Assembly (NCBI RefSeq): GCF_026914305.1
Contig: NZ_CP113866.1
Location: 1,615,501 to 1,679,500 of the forward strand
DNA length: 64,000 bases
Direction: 5' to 3'
Source: Caldicellulosiruptor acetigenus
Lineage (GTDB): Bacteria > Bacillota > Thermoanaerobacteria > Caldicellulosiruptorales > Caldicellulosiruptoraceae
Both the position numbers and the translations under genes were made by a program. Within the stretch, counting starts at the first letter, position 1, and every line of letters starts with the position of its first letter. Of the stretch, positions 9,463 to 18,731 are shown one piece after another. The notes under the pieces were generated by a model that was not told the origin of the DNA, did no database searches, and saw only the letters and a list, made by a program, of their open reading frames with translations.

Positions 9463-10389
9463 TCATTTTAAAAACCTTTCAGTAAACCTTACAAGATTAA
9501 AATAGCAAATGTCCATAATCTCCTTTTCGGAAAACCCATATTTTCCAAGTTCATTCACTATATTTGGCAAATCTTCAACATCTCTCAAGCCTTCTGGAAA
9601 TTCATCTGCTCCATCAAAATCAGACCCAAACGAAATGTACTGCACACCAATTAATTCTGCAATATATGCTATATGTCTGGCAACATCATTCAAATTAGCT
9701 CTGCCTTCATTTTTCACAAATGGAGAATAAAAATTAATTCCTATTATGCCATCAAAATCTCTCACAATTTTTATCTGCTCATCTGTTAGGTTTCGCGGGT
9801 GCGGGCATAAGCTAAAACAGTTAGAATGGCTTACTATAAAAGGTTTGTTTAGATGCTTTACAACATCAAAAAAAGTTTTCTCTGATGCATGTGCAAGGTC
9901 TATGATAAAGTTTTCTTCAAGTAATTTTTTTAAAACTTCACGTCCCGTGTTTGTCAAACCTCTATCTGAATATGCACCACCGCAAAGTTTATTTTCATGA
10001 TTCCACGAAAGTGTTGCACTTTTTACCCCTCTTTGTTTTAAAAGCTCTATCTCATACGTGTCATTTATAAAAGATATATCCTCGATTGAAAGTAAAACGT
10101 TTATCATACCATCTTCGATTTTTTGGCTTTTAGCTACGTTGTTTATTGTGTACTCATTTATTTTGTCCAAAAAATAAAAGGCATTTTTCAAAAAATCAAT
10201 GCCTTTTTGACGTGTGTCTTGCCATATTGCCATGTATTGAAGTTTTAAATTAAGCTTATTTGCTCTTTTAAAATCAAATTGACATGAATTTTTATAAAGA
10301 TTTTCACCTTTTGAAAAAGCGGTGGTCACCGTATCATTATGGGCATCGGCAAACATTTTACAAAGCTCGTTGGATTTTTGGCCTCTCAT
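9463..10389 (-). CDS. Membrane dipeptidase family (M19) metallopeptidase
   Basis: Zinc dipeptidase of the renal/membrane dipeptidase family, 308 residues, with no obvious signal peptide. The N-terminal DAHNDTV supplies the first two metal ligands. The SHSNCFSLCPHPRNLTDEQI stretch and the FGSDFDGADEFPEGL stretch are family signatures holding later ligands. It would hydrolyse dipeptides or related amides in the cytoplasm. It begins immediately after the stop of the MBL gene, so it is the last gene of the metY-metX-MBL unit. Neither the ATG at 10389 nor the internal ATG at residue 12 has a strong ribosome site, so the start is uncertain. Confidence 0.88.
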   Translation of the reverse strand: MRGQKSNELCKMFADAHNDTVTTAFSKGENLYKNSCQFDFKRANKLNLKLQYMAIWQDTRQKGIDFLKNAFYFLDKINEYTINNVAKSQKIEDGMINVLLSIEDISFINDTYEIELLKQRGVKSATLSWNHENKLCGGAYSDRGLTNTGREVLKKLLEENFIIDLAHASEKTFFDVVKHLNKPFIVSHSNCFSLCPHPRNLTDEQIKIVRDFDGIIGINFYSPFVKNEGRANLNDVARHIAYIAELIGVQYISFGSDFDGADEFPEGLRDVEDLPNIVNELGKYGFSEKEIMDICYFNLVRFTERFLK

Positions 10390-11112
10390 TTAAAATTCTA
10401 TTGTTTCATTATCAGTTGCAAGAACAACATTTTCAAAAACCTCTTTTGCAGACATAAGATGTTCTTTTTCGTTGCACTCAGGCTTTAAATGTGTCAAAAC
10501 AAGGAGCTTTGCATTTGCTTTTTTTGCAATTTCAGCTGCCTGTTTTGGACTCATATGAAATCTCTTTTCAGGTTCAATCTTCTCCACTTCCTTGTCTGTG
10601 TATGCTGAGTTTAGCAAAATTACATCTGCATCCTTGAAAAATTCTATAAGTTCTTCTTTAAATCCTGTATCACCTGAGAATCCAAAAACCTTACCATCCT
10701 CTTCAATTCTTACGGCAAAGCTTTTGTAAGGGTGCTGACCTTCCAAAAACTTGATTGTAAGATTTCCTATTCTTGTTTCCATATTATTTTCAATTTCCTT
10801 AACCCTGTACACTCCTTTTCTTATCAAATCATATTCTTCTTTTGGCTCAGAAGGTATATAAAGGTCTATTTCTTTTCCTCTTGATGCAAGATAGTATCTC
10901 AAAACTCCCAAATCGCTGTAGTGGTCAGCATGAAGGTGACTGCAAATGATAAAAGAAATCTCATCAAAAGAAATAAAGTTTAAAAGCCTTGTCAAAACTC
11001 CACTTCCACACTCAAGTAGAATATTTGCCTCTTTTGTCCTCAAAAGATACCCTGATGTAGGCTCACCCTTTGCCGGATAAGGTCCTCTTGCCCCTAAGAT
11101 ATTTAATATCAT
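10390..11112 (-). CDS. MBL-fold metallo-hydrolase (RNase Z-like)
   Basis: A 240-residue metallo-beta-lactamase-fold protein. The zinc motif HxHxDH appears as SHLHADHYSDLG, followed by FSGDTGF and a C-terminal THLKPE, the arrangement seen in the RNase Z/phosphodiesterase-like branch. The RNase Z exosite arm is not evident, so tRNA processing should not be assumed. The start ATG overlaps the metX stop by 4 bp (ATGA), so translation is coupled. Its place in a methionine operon suggests a role in a methionine- or SAM-linked metabolite, but the substrate is unknown. Confidence 0.8.
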   Translation of the reverse strand: MILNILGARGPYPAKGEPTSGYLLRTKEANILLECGSGVLTRLLNFISFDEISFIICSHLHADHYSDLGVLRYYLASRGKEIDLYIPSEPKEEYDLIRKGVYRVKEIENNMETRIGNLTIKFLEGQHPYKSFAVRIEEDGKVFGFSGDTGFKEELIEFFKDADVILLNSAYTDKEVEKIEPEKRFHMSPKQAAEIAKKANAKLLVLTHLKPECNEKEHLMSAKEVFENVVLATDNETIEF

Positions 11113-12254
11113 CTTATCATCTCCTTGTTATAAAGTAATTCTAAAAATTCAGAGATAATATTCCTGTACTTCTCCTCTTCCACCAAAAAGGAGTCATGAC
11201 CATAATCAGAATCAATCTCTTTGTAAACAAGGTCAACCCCAGCTTCTAAAAGCTTGTCTCTCATATATCTCATCTGAGACAGCGGGAAAAGTATATCCGA
11301 GGTTATAGCAATGAGCAAAAATTTTGCCTTTATTCGTCTTAAAGCCTCTTCCTCGCTGCCATATGTCCTTCCCAAATCATAAAGGTCCATTGCGCGTGTG
11401 AGATAAAGATACGTGTTTGCATCAAACCTCTGAACAAGTTTCATACCCTGATAGTGCAAATAACTTTCAACTTCAAACTCGGTGTTAAACGACTCAAAAA
11501 AGCTCTCAACAGGGTCTTTCATTCGTCGATTAAACTTTTTATCCATGAGCTTGTCAGACTGGTATGTTATCATGCCAAGCATTCTGGCAATTGAAAGTCC
11601 CTGAGAAGGTCCTGTCTTGTCATAGTAGTCTCCACCGTGCCAGTTTGGGTCTGCCATGATAGCCCTTCTCATAACTTCATTGAAAGCAATGGACTGTGCG
11701 TTGAGTTTGAGCGGCGATGCAATGTTTATAACCCCGTCCATAAAATCCGGGTAGCTCACAGCCCACTCCAAAGCCTGCATTCCGCCCATGGAACCACCAA
11801 CAACACACAGTATATGGTCTATTCTTAGTGCTTCTAAAAGCTTTTTCTGAACATTTACCATGTCTTTTATGGTTATTATAGGAAACCGTGCACCGTAAGG
11901 TTTCCCTGTCTCAGGGTCAATAGAAGAAGGACCAGTTGTTCCCTGGCAGCCTCCTAACACATTTGAACATATTACAAAATATTTGTTTGTGTCAATCATC
12001 TTGCCAGGGCCGACAAACTTGTCCCACCATCCAGGCTTAGGGTCATCTTCTGAATGCTTTGCAACGTGAGAGTCACCTGTTAGAGCGTGGGTTATAAGGA
12101 TGATGTTATTCTTTTCTTTATTTATCTCTCCATAGACTTCATAAGCAACTGTGATTGGTCCAAATGTTTTTCCACTTTCTAATACAAAATCCTTGTTGTG
12201 AGCAAATCGTACAAATTTTTTGTAGCCCTCTTCCCAGAACTCAAATTTTTCCAA
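11109..12254 (-). CDS. metX: Homoserine O-acetyltransferase
   Basis: Transfers an acetyl group from acetyl-CoA to homoserine, making the acceptor used by MetY. It has an alpha/beta-hydrolase fold of 381 residues. The nucleophile serine is in GGSMGGMQALEW, the oxyanion region in ALTGDSHV, and the C-terminal catalytic histidine in DYGHDSFL. The start is TTG at 12254 with an AAGGA-type site close by and a G-rich stretch further upstream. It follows metY by 124 bp; the gap contains a strong inverted repeat. Some members prefer succinyl-CoA, so acyl specificity is inferred from family only. Confidence 0.95.
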   Translation of the reverse strand: MEKFEFWEEGYKKFVRFAHNKDFVLESGKTFGPITVAYEVYGEINKEKNNIILITHALTGDSHVAKHSEDDPKPGWWDKFVGPGKMIDTNKYFVICSNVLGGCQGTTGPSSIDPETGKPYGARFPIITIKDMVNVQKKLLEALRIDHILCVVGGSMGGMQALEWAVSYPDFMDGVINIASPLKLNAQSIAFNEVMRRAIMADPNWHGGDYYDKTGPSQGLSIARMLGMITYQSDKLMDKKFNRRMKDPVESFFESFNTEFEVESYLHYQGMKLVQRFDANTYLYLTRAMDLYDLGRTYGSEEEALRRIKAKFLLIAITSDILFPLSQMRYMRDKLLEAGVDLVYKEIDSDYGHDSFLVEEEKYRNIISEFLELLYNKEMIR

Positions 12255-12291
12255 CTTTCCTTTACCCCCACCAAAAAAGATTAATTAAAAT

Positions 12292-12345
12292 GAAAGATTG
12301 CCCCATTTTGTATTTAATAAACCTTGATTTTTGGAGCAATCTTTC
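12292..12345 (-). repeat. Long hairpin between metY and metX
   Basis: A 13-bp stem (one G-U pair) is formed by 12292-12304 and 12333-12345, with GAAAGATTGC / GCAATCTTTC as the outer arms and a loop of about 28 bases. On the mRNA strand it is followed by a T-rich but interrupted stretch. It could act as a partial terminator or an mRNA-stability element that separates metY from metX levels. Confidence 0.6.
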
Positions 12346-12378
12346 AATGCTAGTTGAAATGTCAGCTTAAAAACTATT

Positions 12379-13695
<1,317 letters not shown>

Positions 13696-13703
13696 TTAAA
13701 AAA

Positions 13704-13750
13704 GATAAAAAAATAGTCTTCCTGCAGATAAGCTACAAGAAGACTTTTTT
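13704..13750 (-). terminator. Intrinsic terminator of the SAM riboswitch
   Basis: On the transcribed strand AAGTCTTC pairs with GAAGACT and is followed by ATTTTTTT. The loop contains a second copy of CTTATCTGC, which also occurs in the aptamer's closing stem, suggesting alternative pairing between anti-terminator and terminator. Confidence 0.85.
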
Positions 13751-13762
13751 TCAAATCTTCTT

Positions 13763-13891
13763 ACTTCTTATCTGCCAGGTATTTTAAAAAAATACCTGCT
13801 GGAATTGGCACCAAGAAAAAGGGCTATAGCCTACCTTTTTCCGGTTGCCGGGCTTCATTGGGCCAGTCCCTCCGCCACTCTTGATAAGAAG
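13763..13891 (-). promoter_or_regulatory. SAM-I (S-box) riboswitch
   Basis: On the minus strand the conserved SAM-I core is clear. CTTATCAAGAG opens P1, then GGCGGAGGGACTGGCCC, TGAAGCCCGGCAACC, the GGTGCCAATTCC element and the closing CAGATAAGAAG follow in order. It sits between a consensus promoter and metY and is followed by a terminator hairpin, so SAM binding should switch off metY-metX transcription. The order and spacing match the Firmicute S-box class. Confidence 0.95.
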
Positions 13892-13922
13892 TAATTTTTC
13901 GATATTCAATTTTGTTGTTTTG

Positions 13923-13951
13923 ATTATACCATTTAAAAATACATTGGTCAA
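13923..13951 (-). promoter_or_regulatory. Promoter of the methionine operon
   Basis: TTGACC (13946-13951), a 17-bp spacer and TATAAT (13923-13928) on the minus strand, 25 bp before the riboswitch aptamer begins. It lies just after the yhbY stop codon. Confidence 0.8.
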
Positions 13952-13962
13952 TACTCTACTTT

Positions 13963-14262
13963 TTAAATCTGAATTCTTGGATTTTCTTCAGACATTCTGT
14001 AAATTACAATTTTTCTGCCAATCACCTGCACAGGCTCTGCGTTTAGTTTTTCGCAGATATAAGCCATCGCTTCTTTTGGATTCTTATCGCAGTTCTTCTC
14101 AAGGGTAATTTTTATAAGCTCTCTTGCGGTGAGTGCTTCATCTATTTGTTTGAGCACCCTTTCTGTAATCCCTTCCTTGCCAATTCGAATAATTGCATTC
14201 ATTGTGTTTGCCATGCCCCTGAGTTTTGCTCTTTGTTTGGATGTTAGCAAGATATTTTTCAC
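13963..14262 (-). CDS. yhbY: YhbY-family RNA-binding protein (CRM domain)
   Basis: A 99-residue single CRM-domain protein associated in other bacteria with late assembly of the 50S ribosomal subunit. The family pattern LTSKQRAKLRGMAN at the N-terminus, IRIGKEGIT with its Gly-rich RNA-binding loop, and ALTARELIKI are all visible. It follows obgE and a small Cys-rich gene on the same strand, so it sits in a ribosome-biogenesis neighbourhood. Its stop is only 12 bp from the -35 of the methionine promoter. Confidence 0.92.
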   Translation of the reverse strand: MKNILLTSKQRAKLRGMANTMNAIIRIGKEGITERVLKQIDEALTARELIKITLEKNCDKNPKEAMAYICEKLNAEPVQVIGRKIVIYRMSEENPRIQI

Positions 14263-14289
14263 CTCTTTTATGAATTTAATTTTCGATTT

Positions 14290-14340
14290 ATAAACTAAAA
14301 CGGCAGAAAGGAACTTGCCTTTCTGCCGGCGTTTTTTTAT
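14290..14340. terminator. Hairpin terminator between the Cys-rich gene and yhbY
   Basis: CGGCAGAAAGG (14301-14311) pairs with CCTTTCTGCCG (14318-14328). The stronger T-run is on the plus strand. On the minus strand, where the genes lie, the tail is TTTTAGTTTAT, so termination before yhbY may be partial. Confidence 0.65.
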
Positions 14341-14343
14341 TTT

Positions 14344-14529
14344 TTAGACCTCTACTTCTTTTCGAGACCTGCGCCGCTGCTTCTCGTACTCCGGATCCCC
14401 CTTTTTCCAACCGCTTCTTACCTTCTCAACCACCTTTTGTTTTGATACATCCACAACAAACCCGTTTTCCTTAAAACAAAAGTATGTGGTATTACCTACC
14501 TTGCAGTTCCCACAATTGATGCACTCCAT
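14344..14529 (-). CDS. Small Cys-rich protein of unknown function
   Basis: A 61-residue protein I do not recognise. The N-terminus has cysteines spaced CINCGNC followed by a further Cys about ten residues later, a pattern that could bind zinc or iron-sulfur. The C-terminus is strongly basic and charged (KKGDPEYEKQRRRSRKE), compatible with RNA contact. It lies between obgE and yhbY on the same strand, with a GGAGG about 12 bp before the ATG and a plausible promoter. A role around the ribosome is guilt by association only. Confidence 0.6.
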   Translation of the reverse strand: MECINCGNCKVGNTTYFCFKENGFVVDVSKQKVVEKVRSGWKKGDPEYEKQRRRSRKEVEV

Positions 14530-14581
14530 TTAGAAAAGATAACCTCCAAACCTTTTAAGAATTTGTTTTTGCTTGTCAATT

Positions 14582-14610
14582 ATTTTAACCCATTTTCACT
14601 GTTTTGTCTA
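14582..14610 (-). promoter_or_regulatory. Possible promoter of the small Cys-rich gene
   Basis: On the minus strand TAGACA (14605-14610), a 17-bp spacer and TAAAAT (14582-14587) lie about 50 bp upstream of the ATG, in the gap after obgE. Confidence 0.45.
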
Positions 14611-14637
14611 TATCCATTTTTATGATAAATCTAAAAC

Positions 14638-15921
14638 TTATTCATAATATTCAAACTCAACATCAAGTATCCTCACAATGTCGCCATCCTGGATTCCCAT
14701 TTCTCTTAGCTTGTCAAAGACCCCAAGCTTGTTTAAGAAATTTTGAAAATACCTGAATGAGTCATGGTCATTTAAAACTATGTTTCTTGCAACCTTCTCC
14801 ACAACTGTTCCTTCTACAATATATACACCATTTTCTTTTCTGATAGTCAATGGCTTTACATCCTTTTTCTTGTAGTACACAAAAGTCCGTGGCTTTGTAT
14901 CCTCTTCGACATTTTCGGCTGCTTTTTGCTGCTTCAAAAGTTCATAAGCCCTTTTTAAAACCTCTCTTACACCCATACCAGTTGCAGCAGAGACAGGATA
15001 CACTTCATACCCCATCTTTTCAATTTCTTCTTTGAAAAGTTCAAAATACGCCTGGGCATCAGGAAGGTCCATCTTGTTTGCTGCAACAATCTGCGGTTTT
15101 TGGGCAAGCTCTGGACTGTATTTTTTAAGCTCCTCATTGATTTTTATAAAATCCTCAACAGGCTCTCTTCCTTCACTTCCCGACACATCAACAATATGAA
15201 TCAAAACCTTTGTTCTTTCAACATGTCGCAAAAACTGATGTCCCAAACCAGCTCCTTCACTTGCCCCTTCAATAAGCCCTGGTATGTCTGCTAATACAAA
15301 ACTCTCACCCTCGCTGATATATACAATTCCAAGGTTTGGATACTTTGTTGTAAATGGATAGTTTGCTATCTCAGGTCTTGCGTTTGTTGCAACGGATAAG
15401 AAGGTTGACTTCCCAACATTTGGATAGCCGATGAGCCCAACATCTGCTAAAACTTTGAGCTCCAATATCACCCAAAGTTCATCACCTTTTTCCCCCACTT
15501 CAGCAAATCTTGGCACTTGACGGGTTGATGTTGCAAAGTGGGCGTTGCCTCTACCACCTCGTCCACCGTGCGCAACAATTGCTCTGTCGCCTTCTCTTGA
15601 CAGGTCAGCAATTATCTCACCAGTTTCAGCATCTTTTATTACAGTTCCAACAGGAACCTTTATTATCAAATCCTCACCGTCTTTGCCGTGCATATTGTTA
15701 GGTCCGCCACGCTCACCATTTTGTGCCTTGTAATGTCTTTTGTATTTAAAATCAAGCAAGGTGTTCAGCTCTCTGTCAGCAACAAATATAACATCTCCGC
15801 CTTTCCCGCCATCGCCACCTGCAGGACCACCTGCTGGAACGTACTTTTCACGCCTGAATGCAACTATGCCATCTCCACCGTCCCCTGCTTTGACATAAAT
15901 CTTTGCTATGTCCACAAACAT
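14638..15921 (-). CDS. obgE: GTPase ObgE/CgtA
   Basis: Essential Obg-family GTPase acting in 50S subunit maturation and stress control. About 427 residues, the usual length, in three parts. A Gly-rich Obg domain at the N-terminus (AGDGGDGIVAFRREK onward) is followed by a G domain with P-loop GYPNVGKSTF, switch DIPGLIEGASEGAGLG and ANKMDLP. A C-terminal OCT domain ends the protein. The ATG at 15921 is chosen because GAGGTGA precedes it; an upstream extension to 15972 would run into the rpmA terminator. It is downstream of rplU-prp-rpmA, a widely conserved arrangement. Confidence 0.96.
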   Translation of the reverse strand: MFVDIAKIYVKAGDGGDGIVAFRREKYVPAGGPAGGDGGKGGDVIFVADRELNTLLDFKYKRHYKAQNGERGGPNNMHGKDGEDLIIKVPVGTVIKDAETGEIIADLSREGDRAIVAHGGRGGRGNAHFATSTRQVPRFAEVGEKGDELWVILELKVLADVGLIGYPNVGKSTFLSVATNARPEIANYPFTTKYPNLGIVYISEGESFVLADIPGLIEGASEGAGLGHQFLRHVERTKVLIHIVDVSGSEGREPVEDFIKINEELKKYSPELAQKPQIVAANKMDLPDAQAYFELFKEEIEKMGYEVYPVSAATGMGVREVLKRAYELLKQQKAAENVEEDTKPRTFVYYKKKDVKPLTIRKENGVYIVEGTVVEKVARNIVLNDHDSFRYFQNFLNKLGVFDKLREMGIQDGDIVRILDVEFEYYE

Positions 15922-15954
15922 GAAAATCTCACCTCTTTTAAGAACAACTAAAAG

Positions 15955-15999
15955 ATACAAAAAAAGAGACAAACCTCTTTTGTCAGTTTGCCTCTTTTT
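15955..15999 (-). terminator. Terminator or attenuator between rpmA and obgE
   Basis: On the minus strand GAGGCAAAC (15986-15994) pairs with GTTTGTCTC (15966-15974), followed by seven T residues. It falls between rpmA and obgE, so it probably lowers obgE expression relative to the ribosomal proteins rather than isolating it, since no clear obgE promoter is seen. Confidence 0.75.
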
Positions 16000-16025
16000 G
16001 AAAAGCGTTAAACCATCATAGATTT

Positions 16026-16325
16026 TTATTGAACAGCAACCATCTCTTCAGCTGGAATAACAGACACAACTTTTCTTCCTCTCTTGTTTTCAAACTTTAC
16101 ATACCCTGTAACCAAAGCAAAGAGGGTGTCATCTCCACCACGACCGACATTTTTGCCTGGGTGGAATTTAGTTCCTCTCTGTCTTACCAAGATGTTTCCT
16201 GCCAAAACAAACTGACCATCTGACCTTTTAACACCAAGTCTCTTTGACTCGCTGTCTCTTCCGTTTCTTGTTGAACCACCAGCTTTCTTGTGTGCAAAAA
16301 GCTGAATGTCAAATATTAGCTTCAT
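16026..16325 (-). CDS. rpmA: 50S ribosomal protein L27
   Basis: Ribosomal protein whose N-terminus reaches the peptidyl-transferase centre. 99 residues with the conserved [15 protein letters not shown] start of the mature protein. Ahead of it is the short extension [10 protein letters not shown], resembling the Firmicute pre-L27 leader that the protease Prp removes before the AHKK sequence. The prp gene lies directly upstream and overlaps by 17 bp. The rest shows typical L27 motifs ([20 protein letters not shown]). Confidence 0.97.
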   Translation of the reverse strand: MKLIFDIQLFAHKKAGGSTRNGRDSESKRLGVKRSDGQFVLAGNILVRQRGTKFHPGKNVGRGGDDTLFALVTGYVKFENKRGRKVVSVIPAEEMVAVQ

Positions 16326-16650
16326 CTTCTTTCACCTCCACTTTAACATATTTGGGATACTGAGATTCTAACTCTTTTAACGCTAAATATGCTGTTTGAA
16401 GAAGAAGCGAACAGCCTTTTGTTACTTCTTCATTGTTATTTAGCACTTCAAATTCCAAATAGCCTTCTTTTTGTTCTAAAAAGTGCTCAGCTTTCAATAT
16501 CTCTATACAGCCATTTACGTTTGCAAGTACTATTGAAGAGACTGCACTGCACACTATGTCTTTACCTTTTGGGGCAAAATGGCTGTGCCCTTTGACAACT
16601 ATTTTATAATACCCTTTCTTTTGTGATTTTAAAAAAGTAGCTTCAATCAT
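16309..16650 (-). CDS. prp: Ribosomal-processing cysteine protease Prp
   Basis: Cysteine protease that trims the N-terminal leader of L27 in Firmicutes and related phyla. 113 residues, the usual size for YsxB/Prp. The catalytic histidine is in [20 protein letters not shown] and the catalytic cysteine follows in DIVCSA. It lies between rplU and rpmA and overlaps its substrate gene, the standard genomic position. The leader in the adjacent L27 supports activity. Confidence 0.93.
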   Translation of the reverse strand: MIEATFLKSQKKGYYKIVVKGHSHFAPKGKDIVCSAVSSIVLANVNGCIEILKAEHFLEQKEGYLEFEVLNNNEEVTKGCSLLLQTAYLALKELESQYPKYVKVEVKEDEANI

Positions 16651-16669
16651 GGTTAATAATTTAATTTGC

Positions 16670-16981
16670 TTATTTTGCTATTTTTGTTATCTGAATCTTT
16701 GTATACCACTGGCGATGTCCAAGCTTTCTGTGGTAACCTGTTTTTGATTTGTAAGTAAATACTATGATTTTTTTGTCTTTTGCATGTTCCAAAACCTTCG
16801 CTTCAACATATGCGCCATCTACATATGGCTTTCCAACAACAAAACCGTCGTCAGACGAAATTGCCAACACCTTGTCAATCTTTACTACAGAATCAACATC
16901 AGCTTTTAATTTTTCAACCTTTAAAACATCGCCTTCCTGCACCTTATATTGCTTTCCACCTGTTTCAATTATTGCATACAT
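16670..16981 (-). CDS. rplU: 50S ribosomal protein L21
   Basis: Ribosomal protein of the large subunit, about 103 residues, starting [18 protein letters not shown] as in other bacteria. The ATG at 16981 restores the normal family length. An ATG four codons earlier (16993) lies only 1 bp after AGGAGG and is less likely. Longer upstream extensions would overlap the promoter and leader. C-terminal [14 protein letters not shown] is the rRNA-binding signature. First gene of rplU-prp-rpmA. Confidence 0.97.
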   Translation of the reverse strand: MYAIIETGGKQYKVQEGDVLKVEKLKADVDSVVKIDKVLAISSDDGFVVGKPYVDGAYVEAKVLEHAKDKKIIVFTYKSKTGYHRKLGHRQWYTKIQITKIAK

Positions 16982-16993
16982 CTTCTTTTCCAT

Positions 16994-17080
16994 ACCTCCT
17001 GCTTTTAAGAAATTTTTCAAATTCTGCCTGCACGCCGCTACGGGAGCAATTTGCCCTTTGCGAGCGCTCACAAAACAACA
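16994..17080 (-). promoter_or_regulatory. 5' leader of rplU, candidate L21-type leader RNA
   Basis: About 87 transcribed bases precede the rplU ribosome site. They contain the palindrome GAGCGCTC and GC-rich segments able to fold (GCAAA..TTGC, CGCT..AGCG). Structured leaders upstream of rplU are known in low-GC Gram-positives and linked to ribosomal-protein autoregulation. I could not fold it, so class membership is inferred. Confidence 0.5.
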
Positions 17081-17086
17081 TTCAAT

Positions 17087-17115
17087 ATTATAGCATTGAA
17101 TATTGCCCATTACAA
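17087..17115 (-). promoter_or_regulatory. Promoter of rplU-prp-rpmA
   Basis: TTGTAA (17110-17115), a 17-bp spacer and consensus TATAAT (17087-17092) on the minus strand, giving a start near 17080. Confidence 0.75.
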
Positions 17116-17149
17116 TAGCAAATTTTCCTCAAAACCCTTTGTGTCTTTA

Positions 17150-17686
17150 TCATTTTGTTTCTTTGTAAAACCTCTCTTTTTCACTGTAAATGCAGCCGCA
17201 ATACTTTTGCATATAAAGTCCTATTTCTCTTGCTTTTTGCCTTCCTTCTCTAAATCCTTCCCTGAAATCTCTATAATAAAATTCAATTTCATATTTTTTT
17301 GAAATTGCTTCTCCAAGTTCTTTTATAAGCTCATGCTTTTGATAAGGACTTACCAAAAGAGAGGTTGTAAAGGCATCAAACCCACTTTTTTTAGCAACTG
17401 AAGCAGTTCTTTCTAACCTTACAGAATAACAATAAATACACCTTGCATTTTCTCTAAAAGCACAGTTTCGCAAAAACTCTTCCAAAGGGTACTCTTCTAT
17501 CACAATAAGTTTTTTACCCCGCAGGTCATAAAAAAGCTTTGCTGAATCTAATCTGTTTTTAAACTCTGTATAAGGATGAATGTTTGGATTGAAAAAAAGC
17601 CCAAAAACTTCATGCCCTTCTTCACTTAGCTTTTCCAAAGGATACACACTGCAAGGACCACAACATGTGTGCATAAGTAATCTCAT
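17150..17686 (-). CDS. queH: Epoxyqueuosine reductase QueH
   Basis: Catalyses the last step of queuosine synthesis in tRNA, reducing epoxyqueuosine; QueH is the unrelated alternative to QueG. 178 residues with the family's cysteine sets: [11 protein letters not shown] near the N-terminus, [10 protein letters not shown] in the middle and KYCGCIYS near the end, which hold a 4Fe-4S cluster and adjacent metal site in characterised members. [11 protein letters not shown] is another family motif. It overlaps ruvB by 4 bp, forming the tail of the ruvCAB operon. Confidence 0.94.
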   Translation of the reverse strand: MRLLMHTCCGPCSVYPLEKLSEEGHEVFGLFFNPNIHPYTEFKNRLDSAKLFYDLRGKKLIVIEEYPLEEFLRNCAFRENARCIYCYSVRLERTASVAKKSGFDAFTTSLLVSPYQKHELIKELGEAISKKYEIEFYYRDFREGFREGRQKAREIGLYMQKYCGCIYSEKERFYKETK

Positions 17687-18699
17687 CTTTTATCACCGCT
17701 CTCTTTGACCCTAAACTTTATCTTTGCTATGTGATTTATGGCTTTTTGAGTTGCAACTCTTCCTCGCGCAGTTTTTACTAAAAAACCTTCCTGAATCAAA
17801 TAAGGTTCGTAAATATCTTCAATTGTCCCTTCATCTTCGCCAATGGCAGCTGCAATTGTAGAAAGTCCAACAGGTCCTCCGCCAAACTTGTAAACTATCG
17901 CTTCTAAAATGTTTCTGTCAACAAGGTCAAGTCCATATTCGTCCACCTCAAACATCTCAAGACCACTTTTTGCAACTTCATATGTTATACTTCCTGTGTG
18001 CTTTACCATAGCATAATCTCTAAGTCTTCTAAGTAGCCTGTTTGCAACTCTTGGAGTTCCTCTTGAGCGCTTTGCAATCTCTATGCATGCTTCCTTTTCT
18101 ATATCGCACTTTAAAATGCTGGCAGACCTCATAACAATTTGGCTCAGCTCTTCAACTGTGTAGTAGTCAAGCCTTTCTATTATTCCAAACCTGTCTCTCA
18201 GCGGCGATGATAAAAGACCTGCCCTTGTTGTTGCTCCAATGAGTGTAAAAGGTGGCAAAGTCAATCTTATGGTCTTCGCGGACGGACCTTTGCCAATCAC
18301 AATGTCAACCTTTTTGTCTTCCATTGCGGGATATAAAACCTCTTCGATTGTCCTGTTTAATCTGTGAATTTCATCAATGAATAGAATATTATTTTCACCA
18401 ATATTTGTAAGAATAGCAACAAGGTCGCCTGCTCTTTCTATTGCAGGGCCAGATGTTACTTTTATATCAACTCCCATCTCATTTGCAATGATGTTTGCCA
18501 ATGTTGTTTTTCCAAGACCGGGTGGACCATACAAGAGTACGTGGTCAAGCGGTTCTTTTCTTTTTTTGGCAGCTTCAATAAAAATTTTTATTTTTTCTTT
18601 CACTTTTTGCTGGCCAATATAATCTTCAAGTGTCTTTGGCCTTAATGACTCCTCATGAACATCCTCAACAGAAAACTTATTATCCAGTAATCTCTCCAT
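17683..18699 (-). CDS. ruvB: Holliday junction branch-migration helicase RuvB
   Basis: AAA+ motor that drives branch migration of Holliday junctions with RuvA. 338 residues, normal length. Walker A is GPPGLGKTT, Walker [11 protein letters not shown], and the sensor and arginine-finger region is around [19 protein letters not shown]. The C-terminal winged-helix DNA-binding domain follows ([20 protein letters not shown]). Follows ruvA by 32 bp and is coupled to queH. Confidence 0.98.
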   Translation of the reverse strand: MERLLDNKFSVEDVHEESLRPKTLEDYIGQQKVKEKIKIFIEAAKKRKEPLDHVLLYGPPGLGKTTLANIIANEMGVDIKVTSGPAIERAGDLVAILTNIGENNILFIDEIHRLNRTIEEVLYPAMEDKKVDIVIGKGPSAKTIRLTLPPFTLIGATTRAGLLSSPLRDRFGIIERLDYYTVEELSQIVMRSASILKCDIEKEACIEIAKRSRGTPRVANRLLRRLRDYAMVKHTGSITYEVAKSGLEMFEVDEYGLDLVDRNILEAIVYKFGGGPVGLSTIAAAIGEDEGTIEDIYEPYLIQEGFLVKTARGRVATQKAINHIAKIKFRVKESGDKR

Positions 18700-18731
18700 T
18701 TTATTTCATTCCTCTTTGGATTTATTTTTTC

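Noticed and set aside
12255..12378. A separate promoter for metX
   Set aside because: No -35/-10 pair with proper spacing was found; the hairpin is the only clear structure in the gap.
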